DNA of 64,000 bases, from positions 3,100,001 through 3,164,000 of the forward strand of contig JAETXT010000011.1 in the NCBI GenBank assembly GCA_019188255.1, read 5' to 3'. Positions 33,739-45,509 of this stretch are shown one piece after another. The DNA is from Verticillium longisporum. Its lineage: Eukaryota > Ascomycota > Sordariomycetes > Glomerellales > Plectosphaerellaceae. The first letter of the stretch is position 1; the number at the start of each line of letters is the position of its first letter. The notes beneath the pieces are model-generated. The model was not told where the DNA came from, made no database searches, and worked only from the letters and a program-made list of their open reading frames with translations. A program made the translations under genes and the position numbers.

Positions 33739-34277
33739 TTTGTATCGTCCGATATGTGCCTGTCTATTTGCCGAAACGGTGTGGTGGAAAGCTGTTTCGA
33801 GAGCTAACAAGTCGTTGGGCGTGAGCTTTTTCGTCGATGCTGTGTCCCGCTGTCGCCTTGCTACAGCCCACTATCCTCCCCTTAGGAGTGGGATATTTTT
33901 TAAAGCGGCACTTCAGTTCTTCCACGGCAGGCACACCGCACGCGCAGGACCCAGTTCACTCCCTTTTTGGCTTTGCGCTTCCCGTCAGTAGCCAGAGCCT
34001 CGCGTTCCCTTTGCCTGGGCTGCCTCCTGTTCTGGCCCGTGCTCATAGTGGAAGCTCAAGGCAACTGGGGATTACGGAACCTCTGCATGTTGCCAGCCAG
34101 GCCAGCTTCCCACGTCAACCTCCCATCACTCAACGCACACGATCACCACCACCGTCATTGAAGCCGCCGAAACCTTCCAGTATCCTCTTTGACTGCCATC
34201 GCATTCATATCTTTCTTTCGAAAAAGACATTGACATAGCCAAGCCGGCGTCAAGGTGCCGCATCTTAAGCTTTCGCG
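33739..34277. promoter_or_regulatory. Shared divergent promoter region of CCT4 and RPT1
   Basis: The only DNA between the start codons of a chaperonin subunit (minus) and a proteasome ATPase (plus). A GGTGGAAA at about 33781-33788 resembles, but is not, the yeast proteasome-control element. Pyrimidine-rich leaders flank both starts. The regulatory content is inferred from position. Confidence 0.55.
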
Positions 34278-35767
34278 ATGGTACGTCCCTCGAGAAGTCC
34301 CCAAGCGATAAACCCACAGTCGCTAACCAGATCAGCCTTCCGCCACCGGCCAGAGCTGGGAGAAGTACCAGAAGAACTTCGCCGATGACGAAGTTGAAGA
34401 GAAGAAGATCACACCCCTCACCGATGAGTTCGTCGACACCAGTCTGCGCCCGCTGCCCGTCTCTACTTGCCACTGACACATTGTCGACAGAGATATCCAG
34501 GTGCTGAAAACCTACGGCGCTGCGCCGTACGGTGCCGCTATCAAGAAGCTGGAGCAGCAGATCAAGGAGAAGCAAGCGAGCGTAGATGAGAAGATTGGTG
34601 TCAAGGTTGGTGGCTGTTCTGGACACTTCCCGACTCACGACTAATCACATCAACCAGGAATCTGATACTGGTCTCGCACCACCGCACCTTTGGGACGTCG
34701 CCGCCGATCGTCAACGAATGTCGGAAGAACAACCACTGCAAGTGGCACGCTGCACGAAGATCATTTTGGACGAAAAGGACGACTCCAAAAGCAAATACGT
34801 CATCAATGTCAAGCAGATCGCTAAGTTCGTTGTACAACTCGGCGAGCGCGTCAGCCCTACAGATATCGAGGAGGGCATGCGGGTTGGAGTCGACAGGAAC
34901 AAATATCAAATCTTGCTCCCGCTGCCGCCCAAGATCGACGCTAGTGTCACCATGATGACGGTCGAAGAGAAGCCCGATGTCACGTATGGTGACGTTGGTG
35001 GCTGCAAGGAGCAAGTCGAGAAGCTACGCGAGGTCGTCGAGATGCCTCTGCTATCGCCGGAACGATTTGTCAACCTGGGCATTGACCCTCCGAAGGGCGC
35101 CCTTCTTTACGGACCTCCTGGAACCGGAAAGACACTCTGCGCCCGAGCTGTCGCGAATCGAACAGACGCCACCTTTATCCGTGTCATTGGTAGTGAGTTG
35201 GTTCAGAAGTATGTCGGTGAAGGCGCGAGGATGGTCCGCGAGCTGTTCGAAATGGCGCGGACGAAGAAGGCCTGTATCATCTTCTTCGACGAAACCGATG
35301 TCGTGGGTGGTGCCCGCTGCGCCGATGGCGCAGGTGGCGACAACGAAGAGCAAAGGTCAATGCTGGATCTGATCACGCAATTGGACGGTTTCGATGCCCG
35401 CGGCAACATCAAGGTCATGTTTGCCACCAACAGGCCTTCGACCCTTGATCCCGCCCTCATGCGACCTGGCCGTATTGATCGCAAGATCGAGTTCTCTCTG
35501 CCCGATCTCGAGGGCCGTGCCAACATTCTGCGTATCCACGCCAAGAGCATGTCCGTCGAGCGTGATATTCGATGGGAGCTAATTTCGCGCCTGTGTCCCA
35601 ACGCGACTGGTGCTGAGCTTCGCAGCGTGTGCACCGAGGCGGGCATGTTCGCCATTCGCGCCAGGAGAAAGGTTGCGACCGAGAAGGACTTCCTCAGTGC
35701 AGTGGAGAAGGTCATCAAGGGCAACCTGAAGTTCAACTCGACTGCCAGCTACATGCAGTACAACTAA
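34278..35767 (+). CDS. RPT1: 26S proteasome regulatory ATPase Rpt1
   Basis: CDS: 34278..34280, 34336..34427, 34491..34605, 34658..35767, 439 residues. The first coding exon is only the ATG, followed directly by GTACGT; splicing gives [13 protein letters not shown]. The later joins give [19 protein letters not shown] and [17 protein letters not shown]+ parts: Walker A GPPGTGKT at about 222-229, pore loop QKYVGEG, Walker B IIFFDE at about 275-280, Arg fingers RPGRIDRK, and the C-terminus [11 protein letters not shown], typical of Rpt1. Rpt1 is one of six ATPases that unfold substrates for the 20S core. Odd: the block after Walker B (35291-35375) reads [14 protein letters not shown] and [10 protein letters not shown] where this family is nearly invariant (DEID, GARFDDG, NEVQRTMLEL); the rest is normal. 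Confidence 0.94.
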
Positions 35768-36301
35768 GCGCGGAGGGGTTGCAGGGCGTGTATTCAAGCT
35801 GTAATTGTAGACACGGGATCGGCTGGCTTTTAGAGAGGCGTGACGTCGAGACACCTGATGCGGGATGAATAAATCGTGCTGAGAATCATTACCGCTAGAC
35901 ACGAATGTTTCGGAGTCTAGTACCGCAATCGAAATGCCGGGCTTGCATAGCACAGCGTATGCATTAAATCTCTGGCCTATGATGTTTGCCATGATGCGGA
36001 AACTGGTTACGACATTGAGAGTCGAACCCGAAAAGTGCGTCCCAATGTCAAATATTATCTATCTACTTCTTTCTTAAAAATGCCCCTGGGTTCCTGTAAC
36101 GCCGTAGTAAAATGTGTGTCCAGCGTAGCGTCTGAGCCCTTCGTAATATGTCCTCCGCCCAGCGCAGTCGTTCGACATGGAATCCTTCCCATGCAGTGTG
36201 GAAAGCAAACGCCCGTGGTATCATGAATCGTCGTGTGATGGCCCATCTGTGACCCATCTCCTCCTCAAATATTCCTCGTCGCTCATGCACGGCAAATCAG
36301 A
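35768..36301. other. Intergenic, convergent 3' sides
   Basis: 3' regions of RPT1 (plus) and the Cys-rich gene (minus). A tRNA B-box-like sequence near 36017 has no matching stem and is not called. Confidence 0.45.
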
Positions 36302-37149
36302 TCACATCTGAGAGAGGCAGCCCAGACAGACCACATCCCCCTCTTGCCCTCGTTCGATGCAGCATTTACTGCAGACAACCTGCTGGTGGCCCATGGAGCT
36401 CCAGCCGTCTCCTGCCGGTCTTGGCCCCACGGCAGACTGATCTCCCTGCGTCTCGGCCTGCCCGAGATCAACCCGGTGTCCTGCAGCAGCATCGTCGGCG
36501 TCCTCCATGTGAAAAGACCGCGAGAGAGCCTCCTCGTAGTCTCTGCTCTCAACATCACTCAGCCGCTCGCCCTGCTGCGCCTCGGGCATCCAGCCCTTGC
36601 ATTGACGCAGGCACACGAAGCACGTGCGGGCCTTGCAGCCATGGCACTCGGCGAACGAGTCGAGGTCAGACTTCTTCGTCGGCCGGCGGTGGCACACGTG
36701 GCAAGGGGCGAGCGCGGCGCTGGATGTGAGACGGTGGGCGGGTTGCGGGCGGGAGGCGGCTGTGCCCGAGGGCGAGCGGCTGTGTTTTCGGGCCCGGTGG
36801 TGGCCATCAGGGTTGTACGTCGCATTGTCGTCCTCAGCCTCCAAGAGACGCTGGCGCTTTATGGGCATGATCTTCCTCGCCAGACTGTCGTAGGCGTCCA
36901 GCGGGAGGGCGGCATCGTGATGGTGGAGGAGTTTTCCAAAGTCGGCAAAGGCATATTGTTGCTGAATATGGTGCTGGGCTTGTCTGTCGAGAGGGGTTTG
37001 TGTCAGTTGCTGTTCTGCAGAGACGTCGGAGGGGAGTAGGCTGTTATTTACTCGTAGATGGCACCTTGGAGACTGTCTGCATCGTTGTCTCGTCTGCGCT
37101 TCTTACCGGCAGACAAGACTCGGGGGTGTTCCTCTGCGACAGACGGCAT
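36302..37149 (-). CDS. Cys-rich protein of unknown function (probable zinc binding)
   Basis: CDS: complement of 36302..36983 and 37052..37149, 259 residues. The intron at 36984-37051 (68 bases) has GTAAAT and CGACAG borders and a CTGAC branch site; the join gives GAIYEQAQHHIQQQYAF. An alternative acceptor 31 bases earlier keeps the frame but leaves an intron of only 37 bases. The N-terminus is basic (GKKRRRD), like a nuclear signal. The C-terminal half has four Cys clusters: CHVC, CHGCKARTCFVCLRQC, CSKCC and CLGC, with spacing compatible with two zinc sites. Between them lies an acidic stretch (SDVESRDYEEAL). I do not recognise the family. Similar layouts occur in uncharacterised filamentous-fungal proteins. 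Confidence 0.7.
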
Positions 37150-38028
37150 CTTGCGAAAGAATGGGTGAGCGCGGGTGGTCGAGGATGGCTTGCTGTGGCA
37201 GAAGCTGTCGAGAGCAAACAGTCCAAGCACCGAAGAGAGCGCAAAGCTATCGGTCGGCGGCGATTCAGTTGGAGCAGGTGGAGCAAGTCGAAGGCACCAG
37301 CGGGTCCTTATCGGAGCGTTCGCTCAGCGGGAATCTGAAAGATCGAGGTCGAAGACCAGAGGGCAAGAGATGCAAAGACTGAAATGAGAGAGGAGTTGTG
37401 TTGACCTCGAGTGCATCGACTAAGCAGGATGTTGTCGTTTGGTATGAGGCAACAGGGCGACCCATGTCGGGTCGTTCCGTGGAACACATCGGGTAATTGG
37501 AGCAGCGAATGGCCAGGCGCGCTCAGCGCGGCATCCTGACTAGGTATGCAGTTGCCGCCGATATTCGCAGGATGTCTGTTCTTCCATGTCCGACTTTTCT
37601 GTATTCGCGGGCTCTCATAATCTGCACTTGACGGCTTTGACATACATATCAAATGGCGGAGTCTTGATTCGTTTACTGCCTCGTTTAATCTTGGTTCCTT
37701 GGGCCTTGCCATTCTGCTCCCATACTACAGACCTGCACATCGCGGTGCACTGGCCTTTCCCATGCCTCAACAGGTCCCTGGGTTTACTCGTCAAAGTATG
37801 AACTAGCAGATACAAACGCTCGATTGCAGTCATCACAGCGGTACCATAGAGGGTGAAACAAGCTAGGTTAGGTATTGAGAAAAGGGTCATCTGATTTACA
37901 CTCTATCGCTCTCCTTGCTCCCAACGACGAATCTCGTTCCGCCTTGTCTCTGCCGCCTCCACCAGACAAAGGAGCTTGATTTTAAGAGCCCAGTACAACA
38001 TACACAGAGACAACCAAAGGTGCTCCCA
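37150..38028. other. Intergenic
   Basis: Upstream region of the Cys-rich gene and the 3' side of CYT1. No gene seen; short frames are shadows. Confidence 0.4.
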
Positions 38029-39338
38029 TTAACGGCGAACATCAGTCTGCTTGGGAGGCTGGTAAACGAGCTTCCTGCTCTTGAGCCAGGCGAACTTGTA
38101 CTTCTTGACCCAGACGCTGAGGGCCCAGAGGGTGGAAGAAACAATGAGGACCTTCATGCCCATCTTCTTGCGATCGTCCATCTCGGGCTCGGCGGCCCAG
38201 TTGAGGAACTCAACGACATCCTTGGCCATCTGCGAGGTGGTGGCAGGGGTCTCGTCCTCGTACTCGACAAGGTCCTCGAAGAGAACACGAGCCATGGCGA
38301 TGCCGGTACCGGGGAAGTAAGGGTTGAAGTTCATGCCGGGGGCGACCTGAGCGCCCGCAGGGGGCTCGTCGGGGTAACCAGTGAGAAGGTTGAAGATGTA
38401 GTTGCAGCCGCCGTGACGAGCCTTGACGATGAGGGACAGATCGGGGGCAGAGCACCGTTGTTGGCCGCACGGGCAGCCTCGTCGTTCTTGTAGGGGAAGG
38501 AAGGTAGTCGGAAAGCTTGCCGGGGCGCATCTCAATCTCGCCCTCATCGTTGGGCTCGCCGGGGTATTCGTTCTCCTCAGATAGGGCCTTGGCCTCGTCG
38601 ACGGTCAAAACGGAACCGACGAGGGATCGGTAAGGGATACGAGCGAGGGAGTGGCAAGAGGCGCAGACCTCACGGTAGACCTGGAAACCACGGCGGAGAC
38701 TGGCGAATTGTTAGGGACGGCGGAAAGACCATTTCGCATACGGGGGCCATTGACTTACGCCTGGTGGTCGAAGGTGCTGAACCACTGCTCGTGGACCCAG
38801 GGGTACTTGGTAGGGTGAAGACTGAAGGCGCCGTTAGTGAAGAGCTCACATCGATCGATACTGCAAAGACTCGGATCGCCTGATAATTCATATGCCGCAT
38901 TCCCCATCAACGTGTTGTGAAGCCGGCATCTCCCTTGACGCGAAAAATATTGTAGGAGATTCAGCACTTACCCTTCCTCGGCAGCGGTCATGGCGTGAGC
39001 GGTAGGACCGTAGAGGTGGTAGTACCAGGCCATGGAGCCAGCGGCAACGGCGGTCGAAGCGATGGCAGCAATGTTCAGAGAAGCAGGGGCGGCCTCCGCA
39101 GCACCGCTGGACGATGACGCCGCACGCTGTTGATGGACAAGTCAGCATCTTCTCGACTCCAAGATCGTTTCTCCCCAGCCCAGGCCCAATTGATTGATGC
39201 CTCCCCGTGGGGCGGCCATGTCGTGTGATGAATGAATGCCTCGGGAAACCGGAAATCGTGATCAGGTCATACCTTGGCGATGGTGATGGGTGCATTTCGG
39301 AGCGCGCGCGTCGAGCGCAGGCAGGACCTTGCCAACAT
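38029..39338 (-). CDS. CYT1: Cytochrome c1, mitochondrial complex III
   Basis: CDS: complement of 38029..38699, 38759..38821, 38972..39126 and 39273..39338, about 318 residues. Residues 1-22 ([20 protein letters not shown]) are an Arg-rich mitochondrial presequence, followed by a hydrophobic sorting stretch. The haem site CASCH is at about 107-111, MNFNPYFPG lies in the usual place, the axial Met region is [11 protein letters not shown], and the C-terminal membrane anchor is [15 protein letters not shown], followed by a basic tail. Cytochrome c1 passes electrons from the Rieske protein to cytochrome c. Two frame slips lie close together: the G run at 38493-38496 (LPSP to [15 protein letters not shown]) and the G run at 38443-38447 (to [15 protein letters not shown]). 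Each needs one more C on the coding strand. Such a gene should not be dead, so these look like sequence errors. Confidence 0.93.
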
Positions 39339-40666
39339 GATGGGCGAGCTGTATCCTCAGCCGTTGAGACAGCCGCTATCGGTATCGAGGGGCAATTGGT
39401 TGTTGGTCGCTGGAGACTTGACGTCGAAAAGTCTACCGATTCAAGGTCGACGAAAATCGCTTGAGAGAGATGAGGCAGTTTCCGAAATGGCCCGATGCTC
39501 ATTGGCTGTTGGCTAGTCAGCAGGAGACCACGTGATTGTACGGCTCATCAGTGGAGCGCCACTCACTCTTCACCTCGGTCACGGGCGCTTCTATGCCATT
39601 AGGGGGGCAGTGTTGTATTCAGTTATAAGCTATTTATTATAGAGAGAGTATGGATTAAGCCGCTTCGGACATCCACGCCGCCAACCTGCAGTGAGAATAG
39701 ATGTCACAGATACTTCGACAGATTTTGAAGATTTCTTGTTCTCATGTTCCGGAAATCAGTACGCTGGTGTTCTGGTATTGTTCCAGGAGCTGGGACTTGA
39801 CAGGATATGTGCGTTCAGCTCTAGCGGAATTGGCATCAGGGTTTTGGTGTTGGACGCTGGGCAGAAGGTTCAACTTTACGCCTTCTCCCGAAGCCTCATC
39901 ATCAGACCCTGAAAGCGATTCATGGTCTCTCAGACAGCATTCAATGTGTTAGTTTCCTCACGAGCAGCGCCTTGGGATACGGTGAACCATAGGTTAGCAA
40001 GGTAGTCTGGTCTGAGGTTTTCACCTTGTTGTCTATTACGCGCCCAACATCGCGTTCCAAAGTTTGGATTGCAAAGGTCTCTCCAGGTGCATGTCAGATG
40101 GCTGTGTTCTTGAGGCAGATCCGTTCCAAGTCCTGACAGCTGTGCAACATCCACGGTCTGGAGCGTATTCCGCAAAAGGCTTGGCGCACAATCTCTTGAA
40201 CAAAAGCTTGCCGAGCGAAACATAAAAGGCCTGCGCTCTATGCTGTTGGAGATGATTCGCATTGTACCCGATGGTTTGTTGATGCCCCAGAAATATGCAT
40301 GCGCGGGAAGGCCCTTTATGCCGCAGCTCGGGTCTCAGGCCACATTGGCGCCATATGTCTGATCGCTACTTGGTCAAGAGATAGCGAGCTTGACTTTGAC
40401 AGAGGAAACCTTCCATGATGCCAGTCTTGCACGTACCCTAGAAGCATCATCCATGATGCTACCGAAAGGCATGATGCAGTGCTGAAAGGCCACGACTGCT
40501 TTGCGACGGTTGGGCCACAAGCCACCTTCAGAAAACTTAGAGTGAATATATAAGCCGCAGAGTACCTCAAATTTGCCTCCTCTCTGAGATTGGTCTCTCC
40601 TTCTCTCCAGAGATTTCATAGCCGGAAGGGAACCATAAATGCATCAGCGCAACGATATAGTCAAGC
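39339..40666. other. Divergent intergenic region
   Basis: Upstream of CYT1 (minus) and of the F-box gene (plus). A/T-richer between 39590 and 39700. No gene seen. Confidence 0.4.
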
Positions 40667-41842
40667 ATGGACGACGGAGACACACGACATGGCGATCACG
40701 AGGACAGCCCGGAAACGGAAGACAGTGCAATATTCAGCATGGAGGAAGACGAAGTGACAACGATCCACTACAAGCCGTGGCCAGATATACATGGCTTCAT
40801 CGGCTTCACTATGGTCACGTTGACCTGGGAGCTCCTGGAGAACATTCTCTTATTCGTCGACGAGAGAACCCTCCTCCTCGCCCAGAGGGTCAACAAGTAC
40901 TGGCAATCGGTGATCCAAGGGTCGCCGAGTCTCCGCCGTAGACTCTTCTTCGAGCCGAGCCGGCCAAGGACATGGTCCAACATCCATCCAAACCCCCTCC
41001 TCGGGCTCGTCTTTCACAAGTGGCGGGTCGAGGTGCAGCACCAGATGACGCACCTGCGCCACACGAGCAGGCAGATGCGGTCCAAGGTCCTCGCGTCGTG
41101 GCACATCATCGCCATCCGCTGGGAAGGCTTTCAAGAGAACCACGACCACGAGACACGCCGCCTCACATCCTCGTGCCCGTCGCCATACCAAGACGCCATG
41201 GACCTCTGGGACCCGCCGTGGCCAGACGGACCGGTGGGTCGCAAGGACGCGAGCTGGCGCCGCATGCTCGCCTGCCAGCCGAGTTCCCTGCCGCAGCTCC
41301 TGCACCCGCACACCGAGGGCCTCGCACACAACGACCCCTGGAAGCCCCTGATCCGGCACTGGCCGCTGCTGACCGAATTTTTGGGCTGCGACCGGGGCCC
41401 GTGGCCGGCCGCGCAGTTCACCGCCATGGCGCCGTTTCTCAACGCCGAGTCCTTGGCGCACAACGCGGCGAGGCTGCTGCACGGCACCGACGGGCGCGAG
41501 ACGGCGCAGCTGCGCCTCTCATGGGGGCCGATCACGGTGACGGCGCCGCCAGTGGAGAGAGACTGGTTCATGTTCCGGCCGGGCGCGCCGGCGGCGCGGA
41601 TGGTGTCGACAGGTGCGCGTTCGGGGGGGTTGGTGCTGCGTGAGGGTGAAGACGTGGTGTTCAGCTGGTTGGAAGGTCTCGTGGCGGAGAAGATGACGTA
41701 TCGTGTATTGGATCTGGCGTCGCAGAGGACATGGGCCGTCACGTACTGGCACCACGGGGAATACCTTGCCTGGCGGTCTGCTCCGATGGGACCGGCCAAG
41801 GGATCGGGGCTCGGGCGGATAGGAGACGGGGGAAGCAGGTAG
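40667..41842 (+). CDS. F-box domain protein
   Basis: Single exon, 391 residues. After an acidic N-terminus, an F-box-like motif lies at about residues 50-95: LTWELLENILLFVDERTLLL, then AQRVNKYWQSVIQGSPSLRR, ending RLFFEP, the common form in filamentous fungi. The rest is Trp/Pro-rich (HPNPLLGLVFHKW, WPDGPVGRKDASWRRML) and has no known repeat. Probably a substrate adaptor of an SCF ubiquitin ligase, substrate unknown. Codons are strongly G/C-ending, unlike the F-box gene at 5570-7244, so the two are not a recent duplicate pair. The start is the first ATG of the frame that precedes the acidic segment. Confidence 0.85.
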   Translation: MDDGDTRHGDHEDSPETEDSAIFSMEEDEVTTIHYKPWPDIHGFIGFTMVTLTWELLENILLFVDERTLLLAQRVNKYWQSVIQGSPSLRRRLFFEPSRPRTWSNIHPNPLLGLVFHKWRVEVQHQMTHLRHTSRQMRSKVLASWHIIAIRWEGFQENHDHETRRLTSSCPSPYQDAMDLWDPPWPDGPVGRKDASWRRMLACQPSSLPQLLHPHTEGLAHNDPWKPLIRHWPLLTEFLGCDRGPWPAAQFTAMAPFLNAESLAHNAARLLHGTDGRETAQLRLSWGPITVTAPPVERDWFMFRPGAPAARMVSTGARSGGLVLREGEDVVFSWLEGLVAEKMTYRVLDLASQRTWAVTYWHHGEYLAWRSAPMGPAKGSGLGRIGDGGSR

Positions 41843-42103
41843 TCCCATGTTGAAGGATCTGTCAGAAGACGGAGGACTGCTCCTCATGACAGTGACTCTG
41901 GGTACGGAGTACTGTCAATGAAACCACGCAACGGAAATGATAAAAGTAATGGGCAGGGGGGGTTAGCAAAAGGTTATGCTTTCCAAACTGAGCAATATCG
42001 CATCGAAGGCGATGGTATGTTCACAAAATTTCCCTGACATCCGCTTCATTTAAACGTCAAACCCACATCCATTTTTTGGTTTCCGACCTGCCACATATTA
42101 AGC

Positions 42104-43432
<1,329 letters not shown>

Positions 43433-44509
43433 GGTGGGCGGTGAAGAGGGCAGGGTAGAGGGTAAAAGGGATGGCAAATGGGTATCACAGATGAAACGAA
43501 AAAGAGCTGCCAGGGAACCGTAACAATTGCTTCCTTGGGCTGAAATGGTACGAGAAGAGTCGAGTGGAAGAAATATCAAAGACGAATGGCGCGAGTCACC
43601 TTGGGATGAGTCTTTGGGGTTGATGACCCAGCTGCTGCTGAAAGTCTGGAGGGGCAGCGCGCACCCATGCTAGCAGCTCCAGCTTCGGGGCTCCAGTGAC
43701 GAAGGAAACCCCGCCGTAAAAAGTTGATGTTAGTCACCCTGTGCTCCCGCTGGTCTGCCTACCTAGGTAGGTACCTAGGAACCTTAGGGCCCCCAGTGCC
43801 CAGGACCCAGGGCCTAGAGCCCAAGGCTTTGATGCGCGCCGCCCGGTAACGGTGGAGGCGCGGATGGCAAATGCCGTCGTCTTGCATCGATGCAGACCCA
43901 TGACTTGCCACTCCTGCCCCTGGGTCATTCCATGTCGAAATAGGAAGACTGAGGAGACTGAGGAGATTGGCTGCTACACACTCCCTCCCAGCTGTCAACC
44001 CACCCTTGTTCCATGCATGGCGGGCCGACTGTCGGCGACGCCCCCCTTCCCACGTCGGGCACCCTAGTTATGACTCAACCCAACAGTCCGACACAAAGCA
44101 CAATACACACAAAACGGCCCACGATCGGTAGGACTACGAGGCGTTAAGACAAAAGCGTCTGGCTTATCAACATGGTGGTATTTCTCGGAAGCCCTTTTCG
44201 GTTATTTTGTTTTTGTCTTTCTTCATCCAGACGGCATCGGATTAGAGTCTAAGAAAGCAGGCAATGGTAAGGTCTACCCCTCCTCAATGCTTCTTCGCCC
44301 CCTACCACTCCTCAACCGTCGGTCCCAGAAGGGAAACCCTGCCGTCTCCCCTCCAAGAAAAAAGTCTTGTGCGCAGCAATTGCGTTTGCCTAAAACATGT
44401 GACTCGCAAAAATAAAACGAGGTCTTTCAGTCCGCACTCCGTAGACACCTGACCACCCATTGCCCGGCCATGACCGTGGCGTACAGAAAGTGAAGCGACC
44501 AGCCAGCCT
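43433..44509. other. Intergenic, upstream of DAHP synthase
   Basis: Holds a perfect 14-bp palindrome CCTACCTAGGTAGG at 43758-43771, about 330 bases before the DAHP synthase start, and TGACTCA at 44071-44077. The far end is the 3' side of the 14-3-3 gene. Confidence 0.5.
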
Positions 44510-45290
44510 TTACTCGGCGGCCTTGGGGGCCTCCTCGGTGCTCGCGGCCGCGGCCGGTGCCTCGGTCGCCTCGGGAGCGGCCTCCTTAGGCGCGGCGCTC
44601 TCACCGGATCCGGTCTGGGCGGGCTCGGCCTCCGACGAGGTCCACAGGGTCTGATGTCGCGTAAGCACATGCGCGTCGCCTCGCACAGCAACACCGGAGT
44701 ACATACCAAGTTATCACGCAGCAGCTGCATGATCAGGGTCGAGTCCTTGTAGGACTCCTCGCTCAGGGTGTCGAGCTCAGCAATGGCATCGTCAAAGGCC
44801 TGCTTGGCCAGGTGGCAAGCCTGGTCAGGGGCGTTGAGGATCTCGTAGTAAAAGACGGAGAAGTTGAGGGCGAGACCAAGACGGATGGGGTGGGTAGGAG
44901 GAAGCTCGGTCTGGGCGACCTCAGTGGCAGCCTTGTAGGCCTCGAGCGACTTGTCAGCAGAGTCCTTGCGGCGGTCGCCAATGGCAAATTCGGCCAGGTA
45001 ACGCTGGTAGGCGCCCTTCCTGTTATCGTGTGCGTCAGCAAGCGATGTAAGGTGATTGGCGGGTTACAACAAAGACGTACATCTTGTGGTAGAAGACCTT
45101 GGTCTGTCCAGACTTTGCAGAGGGGAACAGGTGCTTGTCGAGGACCTCAAGGATATCCTCGCAGATCTTGGCGAGCTCGGCCTCAATCTTCTGGCGGTAC
45201 TCCTTGATGAGGCCAACCTGGGATGAGTTGCCCTTGGACTCCTCCTTCTGCTCAATAGAAGTAACGATCCTCCAAGAGGCACGGCGGGCG

Positions 45291-45328
<38 letters not shown>

Positions 45329-45509
45329 CTCCTCAACAGTCAGATCGCGGTCCTCACCGGCGACAATCTTCATGTTCTCGACCATCTCTGGAAGCCTCCG
45401 TGATTAGTTCAACGAATCACTAGCCGGTATAAATCGGCAGGGACATACCCTCGTAACGCTCAGCCTGCTCGGCGAGCTTGGCCAGGTAAACGGCATCTTC
45501 TTGGCCCAT
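44510..45509 (-). CDS. BMH1: 14-3-3 protein
   Basis: CDS: complement of 44510..44650, 44707..45019, 45081..45387 and 45449..45509, 273 residues. All introns are about 56-61 bases with clean GTATGT/GTACGT donors. Signatures: [38 protein letters not shown] (phosphopeptide-binding Lys and Arg), [12 protein letters not shown] (binding Arg-Tyr), [15 protein letters not shown], and [19 protein letters not shown]. The C-terminal tail after TLWTSSEAE is long and Ala/Glu/Pro-rich, as in fungal forms. 14-3-3 dimers bind phosphoserine proteins and act in many signalling routes. The first intron splits codon 21 and gives the expected ERYEEM. Confidence 0.96.

Noticed and set aside
36015..36030. tRNA B-box-like sequence on the minus strand
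   Set aside because: The flanking bases do not pair as a T stem and no A-box lies at the right distance.
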